From positions 19,757-83,756 of IMG/VR virus record IMGVR_UViG_3300033144_003384: a stretch of DNA of 64,000 bases. One strand, given 5' to 3'. Positions within the stretch are counted from its first letter, which is position 1; every line of letters starts with the position of its first letter. The DNA is from a virus. The notes under the pieces were generated by a model. It ran no database searches, had not been told where the DNA came from, and saw only the letters and a list, made by a program, of their open reading frames with translations. Position numbers and translations under genes: made by a program. Positions 36,926 to 44,544 of this stretch are shown in pieces.

Positions 36926-37058
36926 CTGTTTCTCTTCTCGGTGCCGTAAACGCATCTACTTTGCCAGCAGCTTTCTTGCGATGCTCTTCGTTGTCGCAGT
37001 AGTAGCTGTATGTCGTCTTGTTTGTGGTCCGGTTGAACGGACATGTGCATTTAGGCAA
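36918..37058 (-). CDS. Small Cys-containing protein, 46 aa
   Basis: TTG start overlapping the previous stop; begins MPKCTCPFNRTTNKT. Two Cys pairs suggest zinc binding. Fills the gap between 36146-36925 and 37051-37584. Confidence 0.5.
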   Translation of the reverse strand: MPKCTCPFNRTTNKTTYSYYCDNEEHRKKAAGKVDAFTAPRRETDD

Positions 37059-37584
37059 GGTGGTCAATTGGGCAATCCCCTCCGTTGTAGCAAACGTGCC
37101 TGATCTTGTTTCCGTACCCGTCGCCCTCCGTCCATTCCACCGCTGCGCCCGGCTTGTGTTCGCGTGAGGTTCCGCACGACCCTGTATCTGTGGCGCACCA
37201 CGTGTTTCCGAGGTCCGGCATCGGGTCGCCCGTGTTGGGTTGCGCGTATGGCGTATATGGTGGTTGTGGAACTGACGGATAAGGATGAGGAGTCCACGGA
37301 TATGGATTCGGGTCAATAGGTGCGGGCGTGTACGGTGGCGTGTATGGACGCGGGAATGGGCCCGTCGCTTCCTCGACCTCAGCCTCATCTTCGTCACGGC
37401 CTACGGTTCGATTGTGGCCGACCTTGATGTCGAATATCCCCGACATGGTCAGTTCTGACCACGTATTGAAATCAACAGTAGCGAGGTGGTAGTAGACGCC
37501 GCACTCGTCATTCCAGTAGTCGATGTGGTATTCGTCCAGCTCTTCCCCGTTGTGGTCTTGCCTGGCAATTAGAATAGTCGGCAC
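37051..37584 (-). CDS. Pro/Tyr-rich protein, 177 aa
   Basis: GTG start in a TAGTG overlap. N-terminal beta-rich part, then a low-complexity PYTPPYTPAPIDPNPYPW region, then a Cys-bearing tail. Perhaps a flexible partner of the annealing protein; function unknown. Confidence 0.6.
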   Translation of the reverse strand: MPTILIARQDHNGEELDEYHIDYWNDECGVYYHLATVDFNTWSELTMSGIFDIKVGHNRTVGRDEDEAEVEEATGPFPRPYTPPYTPAPIDPNPYPWTPHPYPSVPQPPYTPYAQPNTGDPMPDLGNTWCATDTGSCGTSREHKPGAAVEWTEGDGYGNKIRHVCYNGGDCPIDHLA

Positions 37585-38258
37585 TAGAACGGCTCCCCGT
37601 TGACAACCTCTGCCCCGAGAGCGGTGGCTACAGTCTCGGCGCTCGTGTCGAGTTTGGTTTGGTCACCGTTCTCCGTTAGCGACTTCACGTAAGTTCCGAA
37701 CGCTTTGAACAAATCCAACGTCATGGATGCGTACTCCGGCTTCGGGGCATTCCCGTTCTCAGCCCACCAATCCTGCGCAACCTGAACCTTCTCCGGAGGA
37801 AGTCCCTTCAACACGTCAAGCATCTTCTGCCAGCTATCCCCACCAATGGCCGGGTTCGGATCGACAGGCTCAACCTCTTCGTGAATAGCGAGATGAAGGC
37901 CGACACCAAGACGCTGACACGCTTTCTTCAACGCATCCGAATAGGCGGATTTGTAGTCCTTCCCCAAGTCAAGAATCTCGTTGGAATCTCTGCGAGTCGT
38001 GATTTGCGACCCGCCGACAGCTTCGGCAATGCACACATTTCCATCAATGTTTGCTGTGATCGAAATGTGGGCGACAACGTAACCATTCGATTCGAACACG
38101 TTCGAGATGCGTGACGACCAGTTCCCCGTGCCGAGCACAGAATTCATACGGTTCACGACCTCGCCGACAGGCACATAGTCCATGCCCTGAATTTGTCTGA
38201 TCAGGTCATCCGTATATGCCTCTTCAAGTTGCTGTTGTTGTTTTCTCTCGTCAGTCAT
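37584..38258 (-). CDS. Rad52/22-type single-strand annealing protein
   Basis: 224 aa. Starts MTDERKQQQQLEEAYT; the VPVGEVVNRMNSVLGTGNW...VVAHISITANIDG...EIALTRRDSNEI-like segments match phage Rad52-family annealing proteins, and the tail is poorly conserved. AAAGGGGACCC precedes the ATG. Confidence 0.75.
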   Translation of the reverse strand: MTDERKQQQQLEEAYTDDLIRQIQGMDYVPVGEVVNRMNSVLGTGNWSSRISNVFESNGYVVAHISITANIDGNVCIAEAVGGSQITTRRDSNEILDLGKDYKSAYSDALKKACQRLGVGLHLAIHEEVEPVDPNPAIGGDSWQKMLDVLKGLPPEKVQVAQDWWAENGNAPKPEYASMTLDLFKAFGTYVKSLTENGDQTKLDTSAETVATALGAEVVNGEPF

Positions 38259-38268
38259 GGGTCCCCTT

Positions 38269-38787
38269 TCAGACCTTGGGTTTCCTGATTGAAACCGATA
38301 CGGTGCCTTCACCTAATTCGCAGTAGTTGTTTGCATCAACCCCAAGCTTTTTCAACTGTGTCACACGCCAATAAGACGGTGCAGCGTACTGAAGCATCGA
38401 AGTCATCATTTCCTCGGCAGACATCAAAATCTCGCCAGTGTCCATGTCTATGGACCTGTCGTGGATTCTGTGCGCCACCTCTCTACCCAATTTCTTGTGG
38501 TTCCACTTTTTCCTCGGCCTGCCCTCTTTGCGTTCCACGATGAAGCCGCCAGGCATCTCGACGAACGGTTTGCGTTCCATGTCGTGAGCGACCACTGTCT
38601 CGTACTGTTTGTAGGCGGTGGTGAAGGTTGCCTTTGCAAGATTGAGGTCGATTAGGCGATTGATAGATCGTTCCGGATCGGATTCGTCTTCGGCAGAAAG
38701 CAACGTCAGTCGCTCTAGGTGGTTGACTAGCCGACCTATTTCGGAAACGGTTTCGTCAAGAGTTAGGTTTAGTGGATCAGTAGGCAT
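38269..38787 (-). CDS. Hypothetical recombination-operon protein, 172 aa
   Basis: Starts MPTDPLNLTLDETVSE; charged helices then a basic C-terminal region. It leads the whole 38.8-30.5 kb operon and is leaderless, 7 nt after TATCAT. Family not recognised. Confidence 0.65.
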   Translation of the reverse strand: MPTDPLNLTLDETVSEIGRLVNHLERLTLLSAEDESDPERSINRLIDLNLAKATFTTAYKQYETVVAHDMERKPFVEMPGGFIVERKEGRPRKKWNHKKLGREVAHRIHDRSIDMDTGEILMSAEEMMTSMLQYAAPSYWRVTQLKKLGVDANNYCELGEGTVSVSIRKPKV

Positions 38788-38790
38788 AGC

Positions 38791-38874
38791 CTACATGATA
38801 GTCGAACCCTGTGACAGAATCAAGGGTTGTATCTCTTTCATCGAGTTGCCCGCTTCGTACATCTTGTCGACCAT
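38791..38874 (-). CDS. Possible 27-aa peptide or helix-turn-helix remnant
   Basis: MVDKMYEAGNSMKEIQPL... resembles the short recognition-helix segment of resolvase-type HTHs (YEAGNSxKEI). AAGAAG lies upstream. It may be a fragment of a lost gene or a tiny real gene. Confidence 0.35.
   Translation of the reverse strand: MVDKMYEAGNSMKEIQPLILSQGSTIM
38795..38823 (-). promoter_or_regulatory. Leaderless promoter for the recombination operon
   Basis: TTGATT, 17 bp, TATCAT; ATG after 7 nt. It lies inside the 27-aa frame 38791-38874. Confidence 0.7.
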
Positions 38875-38890
38875 CTGAACTTCTTGCGTT

Positions 38891-39955
38891 CTATCCGTCC
38901 AGCCATTCTAAGTTGTTCATCGTCCACTCGACTATTTGTTTCAAAGATTCGTGGATGTCCATAGGCGGAGCCCAGCCTGCGTTCCTCAAACGAGAACCAT
39001 CGAGGCTATATCGAAGGTCATGTCCAGGACGCGACGAGTGGAAGTCAACCATCTCATACTTGAGAGGCTTCCCAATGTAGCCAGCGATTTCCTGAGCGAT
39101 TTCAAGATTGCTCAGCTCCTCGTCACCAGCGATGTTCCACCAGTTGGGATGGTCGGAGTAGTCGCCGTCCATATACATGGAAGGCTCATCGTTTTGGAGA
39201 ATCCACATCAGAGCATCAGCGTGATTCCGAGCATGTAGCCAAACCCGAGAGCCAATCTCCCAATGCGTGATGTCTGTGTACCCCTCATCTTCCAGGCTCT
39301 TCATCTCTGCTGGATGGGGCTTACCGTGAACCTCAACCGTTTCTCCGTTGAGGACCTTCTTCATGACCATGGGCACATATTTCTCCGTGTCCTGCCTCTC
39401 GCCCACGTTATTCATCGTCCGTGTCAAAATCACGGGAACATCGTAGGTTCTCCAGTATGCGAAGGCAATTTGTTCTTGCGCTGCCTTCGATGCGGAGTAT
39501 GGGTTAGAAGGACGAAGGGGGTCGTCTTCTTTGTGCGACACTCCGGCTGGTGCTGGTCCAAATATCTCATCGGTCCCGATCTGAATGAACTTTTCGGGTT
39601 CGGCGAACCTTGCGTAATCGAGCATGGTCGTCGCCAAGTTGACGTTGTTGCGGATGAATGGCCCAGGGTTCACGATTGACCTATCGACGTGAGAGTCTGC
39701 GGCCATGTTCACGATGTAGTCAAAGTCGCCCATGCGGCTTAAGGTCAGGGGAGTGAATTGCACGTTCAGGTCGTGCCAATGAACAGTCACCCTATCGGGG
39801 TCGTATTCTTCGATGTCTGTGAGGCGTTCGATTCTTCCGGCGTGCCGCAAGGAATCTATTACCACGATTTCCCAGTCAGTGTTTTTGAGCCAATGCTCAA
39901 CCGCGTGACTCGCTATGAACCCGAGCCCGCCCGTAAGCAGTACGCGTGTACTCAA
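38891..39955 (-). CDS. NDP-sugar 4,6-dehydratase/epimerase (extended SDR)
   Basis: 354 aa. Glycine-rich TGGLGFIASHA near residue 8 (the usual third Gly replaced by Ala), then YSASKAAQE giving the catalytic Tyr/Lys. Matches dTDP- or GDP-glucose dehydratases and epimerases. TTG start in a TTGA overlap with the previous gene. Likely makes a deoxy sugar for the nearby glycosyltransferases. Confidence 0.85.
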   Translation of the reverse strand: MSTRVLLTGGLGFIASHAVEHWLKNTDWEIVVIDSLRHAGRIERLTDIEEYDPDRVTVHWHDLNVQFTPLTLSRMGDFDYIVNMAADSHVDRSIVNPGPFIRNNVNLATTMLDYARFAEPEKFIQIGTDEIFGPAPAGVSHKEDDPLRPSNPYSASKAAQEQIAFAYWRTYDVPVILTRTMNNVGERQDTEKYVPMVMKKVLNGETVEVHGKPHPAEMKSLEDEGYTDITHWEIGSRVWLHARNHADALMWILQNDEPSMYMDGDYSDHPNWWNIAGDEELSNLEIAQEIAGYIGKPLKYEMVDFHSSRPGHDLRYSLDGSRLRNAGWAPPMDIHESLKQIVEWTMNNLEWLDG

Positions 39956-40284
39956 TCTGTAATCCTCTCAACGGTTGTTCCCTCAGGTGCATTGATAGCC
40001 AACATCGTGGAGTAGTCCTTGGAGTAGTGCGGGCGTTTAATTCTAATGTCCCACTCAGGGATAGGGAACCCGTCCTCCAGTGGCTCAACTCTTACTCCCC
40101 ACAGGCCATCCTTGCTGTACGCGACCTCGACACGCAAACCATCAACCGCCCCAGCAGGGTCTTGGTACTTGACGTCGAACAGTTCCGGCTCGTCGTAGTT
40201 GGTGTTGATCTCGTCCAAGTTGTCGACGCCACCGACTTCAACGAGGTCGTCACTGGTTCCATAGAATGTTATTTCAGTAGTCAT
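39952..40284 (-). CDS. Hypothetical acidic beta protein, 110 aa
   Basis: Starts MTTEITFYGTSDDLVE; beta-rich. Leaderless, 6 nt after TAGAAT. First of a two-gene unit with the sugar dehydratase. Confidence 0.65.
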   Translation of the reverse strand: MTTEITFYGTSDDLVEVGGVDNLDEINTNYDEPELFDVKYQDPAGAVDGLRVEVAYSKDGLWGVRVEPLEDGFPIPEWDIRIKRPHYSKDYSTMLAINAPEGTTVERITD

Positions 40285-40290
40285 GGCCAC

Positions 40291-40319
40291 ATTCTATGTG
40301 ATTTGCATTGTCTCGTCAA
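40291..40319 (-). promoter_or_regulatory. Leaderless promoter for 40284
   Basis: TTGACG, 17 bp, TAGAAT; ATG after 6 nt. Overlaps the plus promoter at 40303-40331. Confidence 0.75.
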
Positions 40320-40331
40320 GTCGTGTATGGT
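40303..40331 (+). promoter_or_regulatory. Promoter-like element upstream of 40338
   Basis: TTGCAT, 17 bp, TATGGT, with an ATG exactly 6 nt after. That ATG opens only a 6-codon frame (MFAKIS), so the target may be the longer frames at 40342 or 40452. Confidence 0.55.
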
Positions 40332-40341
40332 CGCGCGATGT

Positions 40342-40452
40342 TTGCAAAGATTTCATAACGCTGACGAGCTTCAGTTAGATGTTGCGGCGGTGGGTTCACT
40401 CGCTAAATCTGGCAGTAGAAGAAGCTCCGGTACGGCTAGAAGGCAGTCTTAA
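40342..40452 (+). CDS. Possible 36-aa protein from a TTG start
   Basis: Reads LQRFHNADELQLDVAA... to a stop that overlaps the ATG at 40452 (TAATG). Weak start, but the reading frame looks coding. Confidence 0.4.
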   Translation: MQRFHNADELQLDVAAVGSLAKSGSRRSSGTARRQS

Positions 40453-40664
40453 TGACCGACCTCCCGAGACCACATGGAGCGCCAGCGCAGTTCCCAGCGA
40501 TATGGGGGAGAGTGACAGGACCGAACTCATACAGTCCTGTTGGGCCAAGATACATTTAACATCCGGATCAACCACATAGCTACCGGAAGCATTTTACCCC
40601 ATTGCCAGCAAATGGGTGGGTAGTGTATGGCTTACGCTACGAAGTGGAAGGTTCCTTGGAGTAG
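40452..40664 (+). pseudogene. Frame interrupted by an in-frame TAA
   Basis: ATG 40452 gives MTDLPRPHGAPAQFP to TAA at 40557-40559, then the same frame continues, coding-like, for 34 codons to TAG at 40662. Either two frames or one gene broken by a C-to-T change. Followed by 40667. Confidence 0.45.
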
Positions 40665-40666
40665 GT

Positions 40667-40960
40667 ATGGCGACAGAAGAAATCCTTGAAGAAGTTCCCT
40701 GCGACGAGTGCGGCAAGAGCCTCCGCATCATGTTCGCTGGAAATGGGCTCGGCCCGCCAGATACGGCCTACAAGCAAGTCGACGGCGGCCTGTGCCTTAA
40801 CATGGTCGGGCATTACGGCGGCTACACAGACGCACGGTTTTATGTAGACGATCCGTGGATGGTTCTATGTGACGACTGCTGTGACTGTCTGGTTGAGATG
40901 TTCCCGAAGGCGATGGGGCCGTTTGTGTGTTTCACCCGGTTCGGTGTTGACATCGTTTGA
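40667..40960 (+). CDS. Cys-rich protein, 97 aa
   Basis: CDECGKS near residue 11 and CDDCCDC near residue 66 predict a zinc-binding domain. GGAG precedes the ATG. Family not recognised. Confidence 0.65.
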   Translation: MATEEILEEVPCDECGKSLRIMFAGNGLGPPDTAYKQVDGGLCLNMVGHYGGYTDARFYVDDPWMVLCDDCCDCLVEMFPKAMGPFVCFTRFGVDIV

Positions 40961-40972
40961 CTTTTGGGGTAC

Positions 40973-41686
40973 CTACTCCGTAAGCCGCCGATCGTAGAGA
41001 GCCCGTTCTTCCCACAGGATGAGCGGACGGCCAAAATCGGACTTGGAATGAACCGCCTGCCCCCGGCGGTTCTTCCATTTGGTGGCATAAGGCTCAGGCC
41101 ATTCGGCATAGTAGTCGCAAGTCTTCTCCCACTCTTCAACAGAGATCGCCTTGCCGTAGTGCTTCACATATCCGTCACGCAAGACGTTCTGGCTGCCGCG
41201 CACCGTCATCTCTCGTTGGTCGTAGTGCTGATACCGCATCTGCGGTTGTAGACGGTACATCATTAGGATTTCCCGATACTCCGGCCCTATCCACTTGCGC
41301 TCATGCCACGGCTTGTCGACGTCCTCTTCCGTGATGTAGAAATCGAAGAACCTCATCTTGACGCCGTCGTATTTCCACCAGTTGTCCGGTAGTCCGTCGA
41401 TGCGTTCATCGGCATCGAAGCAGATCACCCAAGTGGGGTTGTCAACACGGGCAGCAGTCAGGGCGACCTGCCTGTTGCGTGCCTCCGCACGTGGACGGTT
41501 CGGGTCTAGGTTTGTGCCACGAATAACCGTCTTCACGGCAGGATGTGCTTCACAGATATCTGGCGTGTCGTCTGTTGAGAAATCGTCGTACACGTAGATG
41601 CCGTCACACCACTGTGCATAATGGTTCAGTGTGTCTTTGATAATGTGCGATTCGTTCCGGACTTTGGTGATGCCTGCAACAAACAT
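40973..41686 (-). CDS. GT2-type glycosyltransferase
   Basis: 237 aa. Opens MFVAGITKVRNESHII, with DDFSTDDT near residue 34 (the DxD-like site) and DADER near residue 91. Fits family-2 enzymes that use NDP-sugars. No clear Shine-Dalgarno; it diverges from the methyltransferase at 41702. Confidence 0.8.
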   Translation of the reverse strand: MFVAGITKVRNESHIIKDTLNHYAQWCDGIYVYDDFSTDDTPDICEAHPAVKTVIRGTNLDPNRPRAEARNRQVALTAARVDNPTWVICFDADERIDGLPDNWWKYDGVKMRFFDFYITEEDVDKPWHERKWIGPEYREILMMYRLQPQMRYQHYDQREMTVRGSQNVLRDGYVKHYGKAISVEEWEKTCDYYAEWPEPYATKWKNRRGQAVHSKSDFGRPLILWEERALYDRRLTE

Positions 41687-41689
41687 ATG

Positions 41690-41695
41690 TATGCT
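41690..41695 (+). promoter_or_regulatory. Minus-10 box for 41702
   Basis: TATGCT with the ATG 6 nt after; the -35 (TTGGTG) is poorly spaced. Confidence 0.5.
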
Positions 41696-41701
41696 TTCGT
41701 G

Positions 41702-42394
41702 ATGGCCTATTCGAACAAAGATTATCAGTCAGATTTATCCAACCCGGACATGTTACACCTCAAAACCAGAAAGAGATTTCAGGCATTCTACGATCAATGT
41801 GCCTTAGGGTTAGCGAAGCACATTAAGTATGAGGCTGAACGCATGAACTGGATATCGTTTCGGCCCAATTCTAGGCTCATCGAGCTGGGGTGCTGCTCTG
41901 GTCAAAATGTCGTTGAATGGTTATCCCGTTACCCGACGCTGAGATACACGGCAGTTGACGTTTCTCAAGGTTTTGTTGACGAAACGAAACGCAGAGTTGA
42001 AGAGGCGGGTTTCGGAGATCGGGTCGTATATCACGTGGGTTTCATAGAAGACCTTCCTGGCGGTAACGTTTCTGGGACCTATACGGATGTTGTTCTTACG
42101 GAAACACTTGAACACGTTCAAAACCCACTGCCTGTTCTAAAGGTAGCTTGGTCTCTCGTATCGGATGGTGGAAATCTTTGGATTACGGTGCCGTCACGCA
42201 GGGTTGGGACTTATTCTCATGTGCGCGGAATAGCCCCTAAGGAGCTAAGGGTGCTGTTAACGAAGGCAGGTATAGGTGAAGTTCTATTGTTGGATAAAGT
42301 TTCCGACAGAAGCACCGGATTGGCAACCAGGTGTCACGTCACAAAGACAGGCACTGCCCTACGCCCTTCCCAACGAGTCAGGTCTTCGGGGTAG
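41702..42394 (+). CDS. SAM-dependent methyltransferase, copy 1
   Basis: 230 aa starting MAYSNKDYQSDLSNPD. SAM motif IELGCCSGQNV near residue 58, then AVDVS near 82, and VVLTETLEHV near 125, as in class I methyltransferases. Aligns along its length with 43867-44544. Overlaps 42334 convergently by 61 nt. Confidence 0.85.
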   Translation: MAYSNKDYQSDLSNPDMLHLKTRKRFQAFYDQCALGLAKHIKYEAERMNWISFRPNSRLIELGCCSGQNVVEWLSRYPTLRYTAVDVSQGFVDETKRRVEEAGFGDRVVYHVGFIEDLPGGNVSGTYTDVVLTETLEHVQNPLPVLKVAWSLVSDGGNLWITVPSRRVGTYSHVRGIAPKELRVLLTKAGIGEVLLLDKVSDRSTGLATRCHVTKTGTALRPSQRVRSSG

Positions 42395-43050
42395 TCGAAG
42401 TCGTCCGTCCAGTCATCTATGTTGACAAACCTGCGAACCTCATCGAAGCATTCGAGCGTGTGGGGTTCCTTTGGCTCACCGTGGTTTACGCATTCCCCGA
42501 GGGCGTGTTGTTTGAGGGGGATACCGTTCATCTGCCGGTAGTGTTCCCATCCGCCGCAGCGCGACAGCTTCTTTTCGCTGCGGTACTTTGCTATTTGGAG
42601 CAGAGCGGTTAGGTGTTCTTGGATGTGTTCAGACCAGAAAGATTGGGCGAAACATTCGCTGCCGCCGCCCGTGACTGCTGAGAGGCCGAATCTGGCGAAC
42701 AACACCCAGTCTTTCGATTCGTAGTTGGCGATAGTGTTGATGGCGTCGTCGGAGAACCACACGTCTCCGTAGGCCACGACGGTTCTGCCATCTCGGCTCC
42801 AAAGAGTTTGTGTGTCTAGAAACTTAGAGGCTTCCCTCCATGCCGAATTTCGCCGTGGGCGAAGGAATCGAGCGCCGTCGACTTTGTATCGTTCGTCGTG
42901 TCCAGCAACGATGACCTCGCCGTGTTTGAGGAATTGTCGGACGGTACGGTCAAGGAGTCGTTCGCCTTCTACTTCGACTAGGTGCTTGGGGGTGTTTCGG
43001 AAGTTTTCCCAGCGGGTGCCACCCCCAGCGGCGATGATAATTGTTCTCAT
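42334..43050 (-). CDS. Nucleotidyltransferase (NDP-sugar pyrophosphorylase-like)
   Basis: 238 aa. MRTIIIAAGGGTRWEN is the AAGGxGTR pyrophosphorylase signature, followed by NTPKHLVEVEGERLLDR. Likely activates a sugar for the glycosyltransferases. ATGA overlap with 43047. Confidence 0.85.
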   Translation of the reverse strand: MRTIIIAAGGGTRWENFRNTPKHLVEVEGERLLDRTVRQFLKHGEVIVAGHDERYKVDGARFLRPRRNSAWREASKFLDTQTLWSRDGRTVVAYGDVWFSDDAINTIANYESKDWVLFARFGLSAVTGGGSECFAQSFWSEHIQEHLTALLQIAKYRSEKKLSRCGGWEHYRQMNGIPLKQHALGECVNHGEPKEPHTLECFDEVRRFVNIDDWTDDFDYPEDLTRWEGRRAVPVFVT

Positions 43051-43868
43051 AGTGCGAGGTACCTTTGGGCGACGTCAACGACGTTGTTGTTCTCAATAAT
43101 GTACTCACGAAGCTTCGGACCCAGTGTTGGATCGTACTCCATGATCGCCCGTTGCAAATCTTGCTCACTCCAGTTAAGGCCATATCGCCGACCGGAGCAG
43201 TTGTTCTTTCGAAACTCCAACATTGACTCCGGTGTAATGATTCCGTCTGCCCCGTTGTAATCCATTACGATAACGTTTCGCTCCATCGACATGGCCTCAT
43301 AGCATCCACGCCCCAACGAAATCACGTGACTAGCTCCGTCCAGCTCTTGAATCAAATGAGGTTGTGAGGTTTGTGAGGCACCGCCGTAGCGTTGATAAGG
43401 AAGTTTCAGTCCCTTGATAGCGCGGGCGATTCTGTGCGTTACCCTTGGCGGATTGTTTGAGAGAACCAACACCTTGGCGGGAGCTGTGGGTATGGGTCGG
43501 GTTCTAACGAACAGATTTGTGTCAATTGGGTTTCGTATCACAACAGACCCATAACCCTTCGCTGCGAGACTTGCCTGCACTTCTTCAGAAACAGACACGT
43601 AAACGATTCCGTGAGACGTGCAGATAAGCCGACCTATGTTTGCCTTACGAAATTTGATGAGGTTCACTGCGTGATTAATGATTCCAAGGTCGTAGTGCTC
43701 TCCGTCATAGTGCGGCATTTCGGGCCACACCTTATTTGGTTTGATCGAAAAGACGTGGACTTCATGAGTTTTCGACAGCTCATCAAACATTGTTTTCGTC
43801 CAAGTTTCTGATCCGCCCAACCTTTCGAGCGCAATATTTGCTAGTAGGATTCGCACAGGCACCACCAT
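43047..43868 (-). CDS. GT4-type glycosyltransferase
   Basis: 273 aa. The C-terminal GIITPESMLEF region and the Rossmann-like RILLANIALERLGGSE start fit GT4 enzymes. Its start overlaps head to head with the 43867 gene; several GTG codons nearby are possible alternatives. Confidence 0.8.
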   Translation of the reverse strand: MVVPVRILLANIALERLGGSETWTKTMFDELSKTHEVHVFSIKPNKVWPEMPHYDGEHYDLGIINHAVNLIKFRKANIGRLICTSHGIVYVSVSEEVQASLAAKGYGSVVIRNPIDTNLFVRTRPIPTAPAKVLVLSNNPPRVTHRIARAIKGLKLPYQRYGGASQTSQPHLIQELDGASHVISLGRGCYEAMSMERNVIVMDYNGADGIITPESMLEFRKNNCSGRRYGLNWSEQDLQRAIMEYDPTLGPKLREYIIENNNVVDVAQRYLAL

Positions 43869-44544
43869 GAGCTACGTTTACACAGATGAAGAATACCAGA
43901 ACGATCTTCAAAATCCAGAAATGCCACACCTGGATAGCGCCGATCGGTTCAAAGCGTTCTACGAGAAGTTAGCCGAAGGCTCGGCGAAAGACATCCAATA
44001 TCCGGCAAGTCGCATGAATTGGGTCAAGATCGAACCGGAAGCTTCCATCATCGAACTCGGATGTCAGTCCGGCTATAACGTCGTTCGCTGGCTACAACAA
44101 CATCCTTCTTGCACAGTTGTGGCAGTTGACGTATCGGGCAGAATGTTGACGAACACGATGGCGCGAGTTAAGGCTGAACTACCGAGCTACATACAAGACA
44201 ACGTGTCCTACGTTGAGTCGTTTATCGAAGAACTGCCGAAACTTTTGTGGCTACAGCCCAGGTTTTCAGATGTGGTCTTGACCGAAACGCTGGAACACGT
44301 ACAAGACCCGCAGAAATGTTTGGAAGTGGCATGGTGGCTCGTCAGGCCGGGGGGAACGCTGTGGATCACAACACCTACGCGCAGGTGGGGAAACTACTCA
44401 CACGTGCGAGGCATCCGTGCCGCCACTTTAGCGTCAATGGTTCAAGACGTAGGGGTGGATGTGGCGTGGATTGAAGAGATCGACGAAGTACCACACCAAG
44501 GAGAACCTATCACCAGGGCCCGGATTGTCAAACCACAATACTGA
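43867..44544 (+). CDS. SAM-dependent methyltransferase, copy 2
   Basis: 225 aa starting MSYVYTDEEYQNDLQN. IELGCQSGYNV and VVLTETLEHVQDP as in copy 1; the two share order, length and many residues, indicating duplication. Overlaps the terminase stop by 17 nt. Confidence 0.85.
   Translation: MSYVYTDEEYQNDLQNPEMPHLDSADRFKAFYEKLAEGSAKDIQYPASRMNWVKIEPEASIIELGCQSGYNVVRWLQQHPSCTVVAVDVSGRMLTNTMARVKAELPSYIQDNVSYVESFIEELPKLLWLQPRFSDVVLTETLEHVQDPQKCLEVAWWLVRPGGTLWITTPTRRWGNYSHVRGIRAATLASMVQDVGVDVAWIEEIDEVPHQGEPITRARIVKPQY

Noticed and set aside
40452-40664. Suppressor tRNA reading the TAA in this frame
   Set aside because: None of the 16 tRNA anticodons read here is TTA; the Lys (TTT) copies decode AAA.
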